Shown here: one piece after another, positions 17,581-24,665 of the stretch | How the letters are laid out: every line of letters begins with the position of its first letter | Numbering within the stretch: position 1 is the stretch's first letter | Assembly: GCA_003427395.1 (NCBI GenBank) | Contig: BFEA01000388.1 | Coordinates: 709,169 to 733,833 of the forward strand | From: Chara braunii | Taxonomy: Eukaryota; Streptophyta; Charophyceae; Charales; Characeae | Length of the DNA: 24,665 nucleotides | Reading direction: 5' to 3' | Notes under the pieces: model-generated | The model's input: only the letters and a program-made list of their open reading frames with translations | The model's database searches: none | What the model was told of the DNA's origin: nothing | Made by a program: the position numbers and the translations under genes

Positions 17581-19450
17581 ATCAGCTCTTAATTTAAAAA
17601 TGGAAGAAGTGAAGGGCGTTAAACACTTCCGACAGAAAAAAACTTGTAATTAATCTTCTTTCGTGTTTGTATGTAGGTTCAAATGCATGGGAATTATACC
17701 TGATTCAGCAAGGAATCTTTCGACTAGCTTGAGAGAACAATAGCTCCAGAAGCATCTCTCGAAGCAGTCTTATCGAAACAACATTCCTATGGAGAACACT
17801 TGTGTTATACCTGTAGCGGTCCGAGTCCCCTTATGTTCCTGTTGCCCGAATGGTTTCGGCAGGATAACTTGTGGCCTAAGAGCTTGTCCGTGGCTTGCCT
17901 CATGAATGCGTAGCTGACCTTCGCCGACCCTACCTTTATACCTCCAAGATGTCCAACAACACTACGCGGAACAGTGCTGGTCTAGTATCTCACCCTCAGC
18001 TACAGTCCCTAAGATCTTGATATCACCGAAAGTTCGTCGGTATGTCGCGAGTGAATTACCTTAGCCCGAATCTCTCAGCGTATTTGAACATTCACTCTCC
18101 TCTCCGGCTAGGTTCAATCGATCTCCACTATCCAGACTTGAATTCTTCTAGACTCTTCCCCCTGCGTCATTCGACATACTTGGGCTGATTTTGATGGATT
18201 ACCAATATCCTAGCTGCAGGGAGCGGCCAGGAAGCGTTTATTGGTAAGTTGGCAAGGAGTGTGTGATGTAGAGGAAAGAAGGATGTATGGCGACGGTGTG
18301 AATAATGTTGTCGGGGATCCATGGCTCCGTTCTCACTGTCTAGCAGACGCGGGCCACGACCACGTAGGAGTAGGACGTGTTACAACCCGTCGCCTTCTTC
18401 AATTCACGACTGCTCGGACAACATTTCAACTTGCTGCGGTTTGAAAGTACTACTGACAATAGCCTGGGTAAAGTGAGCGTTACCTAGGCACCGTACACGG
18501 TAAGAGAGGCTTGAATGCTACAGCTTGTCCGACCGGCCACCAAGTTACATTCCTCGCTCGTCCTAGGAGGAGATCAGCTTCGTGCGAAGTTCATGATATA
18601 AGCGAATTATTTTCATCGTCCTTCCGACTAAATTCACCCAATCGCCACAGCTGCGACGATGCAAGATGTCCTTAGTTGAAAAGGGTTCCTAACTGCGTAG
18701 AGGCTATTCCCTCTTGTCACATATGAATCTGAGTCCGCCTCGTGAGCATTCTCCCACTGCTCACTGTCCACGTCTGTTTGTTCTAATGACTGAATTGGAC
18801 CGTCGTCGGCAACGATGCATCTACCCGTATTCCCTGATTAAAACATTCGCCAATTGTCTACTCGATCTCTCTCGTCCTACGACGTACGATCCCTGTCGGC
18901 CATGCGCTGGACTTTGCCCCTGCTTGGGAGATTCACGTTCGTTTCTGCTCTTCGACTGTGCTGGCCCGTCGCTAGTATCGCTGCTTCCACCCATCTTCAT
19001 TGGATAGAACCTCCACTGTTGTTTCCCAATCGCTCAAGTCTCAAGTCATATAATTCATCCCGACCTTGCAATGACAATTCACCAGTCGTGGTAACCTTTG
19101 TTCAGTGTAAATCATCCGGGCCGCTGAAGGTGGCCAGGATGGGTTTGCTTCTCGATTGGCCCAAGAAATGGGCGGTCAATGAGAGTCAAAGGTAACTGGA
19201 AACGAGTTAACTGAGAGTGTGTGGTGGATGGTGAAAGGTGAATGGTGAATGGTGACAGGTGGTGCGGGGCTGCCAGGATGTCGTGGCTCCGGAGCACAAA
19301 GACGCTCCCTCCCCCACTCAAGAGGGAGGTGGGGCCATAACATTTTCTCTCGGGTAAGAGGCCATAGCCCACGACCTAGCAAGGCAAGAGTGGCGATGGG
19401 GATAGAGCGATCGATGGCGCGTCGCCTCCCTCCACTCACGGCAACTGGGA
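17581..19450. other. No recognisable gene; possible LINE 5' leader then unassigned sequence
   Basis: The part next to 17580 may be the LINE's 5' untranslated region. Beyond it, sequence composition is mixed and open frames are short, including a 97-aa plus frame at 18714-19007 without recognisable features. Short GGTGAATGGTGA direct repeats occur at about 19229-19260, and a CCTCCC/GGGAGG hairpin at about 19305-19330. I saw no tRNA, rRNA or element ends. Confidence 0.4.
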
Positions 19451-19458
19451 GAGTCGCT

Positions 19459-19546
19459 AGCGCTAACGCTGCTACGCCTGGAACGGTAAATTTCACCCTA
19501 GCGCTGCTTGTGGTAAAAATTTGAATAGCGGCGCAGCGCTAACGCT
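19459..19546. repeat. AGCGCTAACGCT repeated pair
   Basis: AGCGCTAACGCT occurs at 19459-19470 and 19535-19546 in the same orientation, with GGTAAATTT and GGTAAAAATTT between them. The word resembles the GCGTTAACGC palindrome core of the TTAA-flanked MITEs, but no terminal repeats are seen here. Confidence 0.5.
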
Positions 19547-19590
19547 CCAGCGGCCGCCGCCCCCTTCTCTCAATTTCATCTCTGCTGGCA

Positions 19591-19634
19591 TATTTTTTAT
19601 CGTTGTGCATTTGGCGAGCAGCGGAGCGAGGCCC
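19591..19634. mobile_element. Truncated MITE end (GGGC/CTCG family)
   Basis: TTTTTTATCGTTGTGCATTT, then GCGGAGCGAGGCCC, matches the right end of the neighbouring elements; the left half is missing. Confidence 0.5.
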
Positions 19635-19686
19635 AGTGTGATCTCACGACCTGTTGCTCATCGACAAGTACCGCATGTGGGTGTAC

Positions 19687-19806
19687 GGGCCTCGTCGCAC
19701 CACTCTCGAAATGTGAAAAAGACAAAAATGTGGCGGGTGAATGACCATGTTCTAGGGGGAAGTTCATTCTTATTTTGCACATTTCGAGAGTGGTGTGGCG
19801 ATGCCC
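19687..19806 (-). mobile_element. MITE copy A (120 bp)
   Basis: The left end GGGCCTCGTCGCACCACTCT and the reverse complement of the right end, GGGCATCGCCACACCACTCT, continue together through CGAAATGTG. TAC lies immediately outside both ends (19684-19686 and 19807-19809), a possible 3-bp target duplication. The interior carries the GTGCAAAAT...GAATGAA core inverted relative to copy B. There is no coding capacity. Confidence 0.75.
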
Positions 19807-19834
19807 TACACTACAACGCAACTCACCCAGACAA

Positions 19835-19956
19835 GGGGCCTTGCTGCACTACTCTCGAAATGTGCAAAACGAGAGTGAATCTTCCGCTAGAATACGGAAA
19901 GATGCACGACCATTATTTTTGTTTTTGTGCATGTCGAGAGTAGTGCAGCGAGCCCC
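19835..19956 (+). mobile_element. MITE copy B (~121 bp)
   Basis: The ends GGGGCCTTGCTGCACTACTC and (reverse complement of right) GGGGCTCGCTGCACTACTCT pair for about 30 bp. CAA or CAAG flanks both sides, depending on how the terminal G/C is assigned. The interior has GTGCAAAACGAGAGTGAATC and CGGAAAGATGCAC, the same core as 7.9-8.1 kb. Confidence 0.75.
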
Positions 19957-20002
19957 AAGGGTTGGGTACCGCAGACACTCAAAAAGACATAACTTGCACA
20001 AC

Positions 20003-20124
20003 GGGTCTGGCTCCGCTACTCACTAAATGCACAAACGACAAAAAATATGGGAGTGAATCTTTCCATGTTCAAGCGGAAGATTCATTCTCATTTTGCACGT
20101 TCCGTGAGTAGTTGAGCGAGGCCC
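20003..20124 (-). mobile_element. MITE copy C (122 bp)
   Basis: The left end GGGTCTGGCTCCGCTACTCA and the reverse complement of the right end, GGGCCTCGCTCAACTACTCA, form imperfect terminal repeats. The inverted core GAATCTTTCCATGTTCAAGC matches the 7.9-8.1 kb units closely. No clear target duplication is visible. Confidence 0.7.
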
Positions 20125-20210
20125 AATATCATGAAGTAGTTGTGCTTTTGGTTGCTGAATTTGGCCCAGAATCAGATTTTGGCTCACAGTGGGCAGACCC
20201 AGTTTAATCA

Positions 20211-20280
20211 TGCGTGTATCTGACCGGATAGATAGGTCGTATACATTGTTTATCGGAGTGCGCTGTATTCGAGGGAAGAC
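20211..20280 (+). repeat. Outlying copy of the 0.8-1.2 kb repeat family
   Basis: GTATCTGACCGGATAGATAG then GTATACATTG, followed by GTGCGCTGTATTCGAGGGAA, parallels the repeat at 811-1035 and the right arm of the fold-back at 1097-1204 (GTGTGCTGTGTTCGGGG). Confidence 0.5.
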
Positions 20281-21110
20281 GAATGCCACACAAAAAAAGT
20301 ATGGGCTCTCAAATCTTGATGATACTGCCATTGAAACCCAAGAACGACGGTAGCGCTCGGGTCTGCTAAGTTAGTGCTATTTCGCACCGCGGGATAGCGC
20401 TCTCGTTTCGCGCCCGGGCCGGTCGGCGCTTGAGTCCATGACACGTGTTGGGGGAAGGGGCATACCTTGAACAGTAGTCGCCATAGGGGAACTATGCCGA
20501 TGCGTGATGATGTTTGAACCAACCCTTGAGTGGGTTGGGAACGCCTTGCGCTCTTTAACATGATCCCTGGCCGATCTCCCGTGATAGCTGTTTTCAAAGT
20601 TACATAACTCTCAAGGACACAAACAATCACATGCGAGCATGAGGTAACCTATCATCTATTGTGCCGAAGATTCTATTTACTGCTCGTGCCTGTGAGAGCA
20701 GGCCCGAGAGGCGGAGCCAATGAGGAGGAAGACCGTTGGTCCGACAACTTCAAGGATATGGTGGTCACAACATTGGAGCTGTGCAAAATCTATCTTCGGC
20801 TGGATCAGTCGAACACAACCCTTGTTTACTACATGAAAAATGAAGAGGCGGCCAATGAATGAAGTATTGGGTATTAGCTAATGGCTTGTGCCTGCAAGAG
20901 CAGACCCGGGATGCGCATGAGAGGAGTTGTGCGGCCTTTGACTTCAGTTCTCCAGAGGGTTTCGACGCATGCTGCTTGGCCCACCATAACCTTTGTTATG
21001 GCGTTGGTCTATCCAGCTGCTTGAATGGGCGGATGGCCAACCCAGCAGTTATATCTAACGGATCTATAGCTCGAACTATATAGGGAGAGTGTGAATACGA
21101 TGAAGGAAAG
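20281..21110. other. No supported gene; short direct repeat and small hairpin
   Basis: GTGCCTGTGAGAGCAGGCCC (from 20686) recurs as GTGCCTGCAAGAGCAGACCC (from 20888). CCAACCC/GGGTTGG form a hairpin at 20519-20538. Two short plus frames (20659-20862 and 20859-21083) lack recognisable domains. Confidence 0.4.
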
Positions 21111-21117
21111 AGAAAGC

Positions 21118-22117
21118 TTAGTGCGTGACGAACGGTGCATCTGGCAGCAGTGCCTCAGGCCGAGGCAACGCCACTCCAGCGGCCGCAACCGCTGGCTGTC
21201 TCTGGGCTACCGCCGCCCTTTGCCTCTGCCAACTCTGAACGAGCTCGGTTAAAGGCGCCACAACCGTCGCGAGTTGTGCGGCCATCTCTTTCATCGAGGG
21301 TTCGTCTACCTCCCGTCCCCCTTGTGTCTGTACAGGGCACCGGGAAAGCGAGATAGAACCCTTCGATCCGGGTTTTCTAGGCGAGTCCCAATCCGAAGCG
21401 GTCTTCGAACATCCGAGCCGTAGCAAAATAGCTATAGCGTCGGACGCCCGATGGGTCGTCTTCGTCAGATTCCGAGTCCAATCCTACATCGTAATTCTCT
21501 TTTCCATACTTGATAGCGTACTGGATTAACTCAGTAAAGGTATGCTCAATGGGGTTGCACTTCTTTCGGATTTTTTTTCGCAGCCGAGAATCAAATAATC
21601 CCCGGATAAAATCGGTTCACACCATTGTCTCATCAACCCTAGAGCATTCAGCTAAGTAGGTGAAGCGTTCTGCGTACCTTGTCAGGGTTTCCCGGGGCTG
21701 TTGAGTATATTCCTTGATTAGTCGTAAGCACTGCCCCGATGCGATTGGATCGAAGCGTTCGAGAAATTTTCTCTGGAAGGTGGGCCAATTGGTATAGGCG
21801 TTTTGTCCATACCATTCGAACATGGTTCTTGCCAACCTTCCCGAAATCCGCTCTTGCATCAACTGGTCCGTCCAACCCTGGGCCCTCAGGGCCGCCAGCC
21901 AGGTTCGTGGATCCGTTTCATCTTCGGAGAAGATGGGAACTTCGGAGGGGGGAGGGACAGTACAGGGGATGGTCAGCCATCCCCGCATGGTTATCCACTC
22001 CCCGTCCTGGTTCCACCATGACGCAGGGTAGGTTTCGCCCCCGCCCCTTCGGTTGGCTATGATTAGCATTCGCGGTCCGGCGACGCCAAGGCGCCAACCT
22101 ATCCGTAATTGAGACAA
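21118..22117 (-). pseudogene. LTR-retrotransposon gag, broken
   Basis: Capsid-type gag of a probable Ty3/Gypsy element. From the ATG at 22117 the frame shows the Retrotrans_gag pattern: DPRTWLAALRAQGW, RTMFEWYGQNAYTNW, FQRKFLERF, then LTRYAERFTYLAE. An in-frame TGA (21617-21619) interrupts it; the same frame then continues (FIRGLFDSRLRKKIRKK, TFTELIQYA) to TAG at 21377-21379. Another frame (21426-21118) carries a plausible C-terminal segment rich in Gln and Ala (QLATVVAPLTELVQSW). No CCHC knuckle, protease or polymerase follows within the window, so the element is truncated or rearranged. It lies just downstream of the primer-binding site. Confidence 0.8.
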
Positions 22118-22217
22118 AACAAAAGAAAAGGAAAGAAAAGAGGATCTATACGACTAAACATGTCCTTAACAACACTGGATGGTCGTCCCCAGGAAACCTC
22201 GAAGTTGAAACAAATCA

Positions 22218-22230
22218 GCTCTGATACCAA
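22218..22230 (-). promoter_or_regulatory. tRNA-iMet primer-binding site of LTR retrotransposon
   Basis: The minus strand reads TTGGTATCAGAGC, the standard plant retrotransposon primer-binding site, complementary to the 3' end of initiator Met tRNA. It lies 101 bp upstream of the gag ATG, as expected. The LTR should end within a few bases on its higher-coordinate side. Confidence 0.9.
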
Positions 22231-23300
22231 CCTCACGCTCCACGCGACGTCCCGTACTTCGGACACCGATCAGAGTTGTTAGGGGCGTGGCCGACGATTT
22301 TTGGGCCGTGGGGGTTGAGTCACCCGAGCGGGACGGGGGACTCTTGTCTCAGCCCGAGGTGTTGGGATGGGGTTCGAGCTGTTGCCGAAAGCGGATCGCA
22401 GGAGAACGATGCCCTACGGCCCTATCGTCAGCGCTTTCGGGAAAACGGAAAAACAAAAGGAGCAGCAGGGTCATCCGGGACGGAGTTCCGTTCCTCGAGG
22501 CGCATGGTTCGTGCGGCCCTCTCGGGGGCCGATGCTCCGGAGGCGGGCCAGGCCTCGTTGTCAGACTCGTCAAGTCCGTGCGATCGATTCGGCACGGGTT
22601 CGCCCGGGGTCGGGCAAGTCGGTGGGACCCAAGTTCGAAAACGGGCGGGAAGCGTGCCCGCGTTGCGGGAGAGTTCGGAGAATCGGGTAGCCCCTTTGTA
22701 CCTCAGGACCAACCGTCGCCACAAGCACGAGTCTCCCTGGTGACACCAGTGACACTTGAAACGCAGTTGCCAAATGGAGTGCACGACAGACCAGGGCAGC
22801 ATCGCGAGGTCGGTGTACGGCAAGATCAGAGGCGGGAAAGCAAATCGCTCAATCAACACAAACCCACTCCCGCCTATGTGGCACGCCTGGGTCGGGTTAT
22901 AAAGATGGATTGGCTTCGTGCACCGCAGCAGGCTCCGCACTTCCGCATCGCAGTATACACCATCATCATCTGCGACCAGGAAAGGCGAAAGCGTGTTGTG
23001 ACGCCCGGGGACGAGGTTCGAGCTCAGGCCACAGCCCGCGCTTCCGTCCGTCGGGACGAAACCTGACTCCATGCAAAACTCAACGAATACCGTCGCAGAA
23101 GGATGCGCTCAATTCCTTTTCTCCGTCTCTTGTCCATAGCATCCACCTAAACACGGCGCCGGGCCCCCTGGATGGAGGTAGATAGGTCGGCCGCTCCGCG
23201 TGTACGCGGGTGGCCGATCTACCTAGAAGTGTCCTCCTCCCCTTTGAGTCCCGACCTGCGTGCGAAGAGTGAGCCGGCGGAGGGAGGAGGGCATATATCA
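22231..23300 (-). other. Presumed 5' LTR / unassigned GC-rich region
   Basis: By position this should contain the 5' LTR, but I find no TG...CA ends and no second LTR to compare. Long overlapping frames on both strands (22287-23066 plus, 22428-23072 minus) have no recognisable domain and probably reflect GC-rich composition. GATATATG on the minus strand at about 23290 is a weak TATA candidate. Confidence 0.35.
23176..23224. repeat. Hairpin (AGGTAGAT / ATCTACCT arms)
   Basis: AGGTAGAT...GGTCGGCC pairs with GGCCGATCTACCT across a CGCGTGTACGCG centre, with a small bulge. It lies inside the presumed LTR region. Confidence 0.6.
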
Positions 23301-24580
23301 CACACACACCCTTGGGCGGGCTAAGGACAATTAATCAAGAAACAGGGAGGAAGACGGAAGGGACCGACCCACTCATGCACTCATGTCGGCAATCAACACT
23401 CAACACCCTATGGTCATCCGCTCCTACTAAAACATTCACATCCATAGACTTCCATACCCGAGAAGGCATACCATACATTGTCCCCACATTGGGGAACTTG
23501 CACACATCACACGGGGGCAAAGCAGGAATGGAGAAAAAAAAGCTTCATCTTAAAAATACAGAAATCTCACGACTGGCCTCTTCGGGCATTGTCTCCACCC
23601 TGTCCGTCGAGATCACCGACAACCATAGCCATAAGGCCCTGCCATTGTCGGCGTCTGATATCCACCACTACTCCGTCCCTCCGACTGCCTCACCCCAACT
23701 CCACCGCTAACTCCGCCACCCGTCATCACTCCGTCCACTACGGGGCACGTCGAGCCTTTCTGGCGCTGCGGGCTTCGCGCATAGCTTACAGCCGAGATCC
23801 AAGAGAGCAAGAGGAAGGGTTTGCGAGAATTTATAGCGCTGAAGGCGGCGGGGAGGCTGAGTGAAGCACAGGGTGTAGATGAGCAGGACAAAAGAAGGGC
23901 AGAATTTTCCAGAGGAATCAAAGGAGGCGAGTCGAATGGTCTGCGTGATTGGGGTGGTCATCCAAGTGGGGTGTGCTTCCCACGGCCACCACATTGCCCC
24001 GACCATCCCACTCAAACAGCCAATCAGTTGCAGGGAAAGGAGGAGGAGGGGATCAGACTTCTCTTAGAGGGACGACGAAGAAACATGCAGGAGGGAGATG
24101 CACAGCAAGAAGGGAAGATGGCGTGGGGATGCAGAGCGGGAGAACGGGTTTATGCGACGCGCAAAAATTCGAAAACAGCCGCGCACACCAAAATTCAAAA
24201 TTCCTACTCCTGCTAGTCCCCAACCGTTTCTTGAATTTCTTGGCGCGGCTGCTAACCGGCCACATGAGACCCGTCCCTTTTTCAAAGAAAGAAAAAGAAG
24301 GAGAGAAAACAAACCCCCCATTCTTCCCAACTATCCAGAGCCCGTACTCCAAGGCCTTATGTGGGATTTCTCCCGAAGGGTACGGGAAACCGTCGAGTAC
24401 GGGTCCTGGCTTATCACAGGTCGACCAGGGGAAGGCCCGGTCGCTGCTTGAAGGCCAGGCCCCGGTACTGTCGGCATAACACAAATGGTATTTAGAACAA
24501 AAACTGACAAAAAAGAAATGAAATATGAAAACAAAGAAATCAAAGCAAAAGAAACGGGCAAAAACAAAAAGACGGATGGG
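23301..24580. other. No supported gene; small fold-back at 24176-24251
   Basis: Open frames on both strands (for example 23312-23710 plus, 132 aa) show no recognisable protein features. CAGCCGCGC (24176-24184) is inverted at 24243-24251, with AAATTCAA words inside both arms. CCAAT occurs at about 24021 but has no associated gene. Confidence 0.4.
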
Positions 24581-24585
24581 CGAGC

Positions 24586-24587
<2 letters not shown>

Positions 24588-24665
<78 letters not shown>
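24588..24665. repeat. (GA)n microsatellite at the window edge
   Basis: Uninterrupted GA dinucleotides continue to the last base, so the true length is unknown. Confidence 0.95.

Noticed and set aside
20340-20440. tRNA- or SINE-like GGTAGCGCTCGGGTCTGC stretch
   Set aside because: No matching B-box (GGTTCRANNCC) at the right distance and no cloverleaf could be formed.
20932-21010. FDACC..HH..CY string resembling the secreted phospholipase A2 active-site motif
   Set aside because: The spacing CCxxHxxxC is one residue too long, the frame is only 74 aa, and no calcium-loop or other family cysteines are present.
22997-23030. Plus-strand TGTGACGCCCGGGG as a typical LTR start
   Set aside because: The primer-binding site and gag lie on the minus strand, so a plus-oriented LTR start does not fit this element; it might belong to another copy but has no other support.
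22287-23072. Overlapping frames of 259 aa (plus) and 214 aa (minus)
   Set aside because: No recognisable domain; both strands are open at once in GC-rich DNA at the expected place of an LTR.

Overview
The window looks like nuclear DNA of a plant-lineage eukaryote, probably a streptophyte. The evidence is a primer-binding site of the kind plant LTR retrotransposons use (initiator Met tRNA), LINEs with a plant-type ORF1 and a C-terminal CCHC finger, a plant/bacterial Tas-type aldo-keto reductase with a Ser-rich leader, very many microsatellites, and no operon-like gene packing. A charophyte such as Chara would fit, but that is a guess. Only one host gene is convincing; almost everything else is mobile-element debris.

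Layout. 1-4.5 kb is repeat-rich and has no gene. It holds a polypurine tract, degenerate dispersed repeats, a fold-back repeat, a TTAA-flanked MITE, a MITE with a perfect 8-bp target duplication, a C35/T26 homopolymer block, a third inverted-repeat element, and microsatellites. 4.63-6.72 kb (minus) is the aldo-keto reductase gene, expanded by triplet repeats and carrying 11 of the 12 isolated N calls. 7.20-7.39 kb contains a sequencing-library adapter flanked by a 74-bp duplication, which is an assembly artefact. 7.9-8.1 kb is a tandem repeat related to MITEs near 20 kb. 8.26-9.74 kb (plus) is the 3' end of a LINE with a poly(A) tail. 9.76-10.7 kb holds tandem and hairpin repeats and an apparent poly(A)-only insertion.

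10.88-17.58 kb (minus) is a nearly full-length but broken LINE: ORF1, endonuclease, reverse transcriptase and finger. Its ORF2 C-terminus is split by a second copy of the TTAA-flanked MITE. Removing that MITE and one TTAA restores a peptide shared with the plus-strand LINE, so the two LINEs together give the empty site and target duplication. 17.6-19.6 kb has no recognisable gene. 19.59-20.12 kb is a cluster of about 120-bp MITEs in mixed orientation. 21.12-22.23 kb (minus) is the gag region and primer-binding site of a broken LTR retrotransposon; its LTR presumably lies above 22.23 kb but was not delimited. 23.3-24.6 kb has no supported gene, and the window ends inside a (GA)n run.

No genes work together here as a pathway. 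The history visible is nested transposition: an old LINE, later invaded by a non-autonomous TTAA-targeting element, beside a related younger LINE fragment. All coordinates and motifs were read by eye; no database search was possible.
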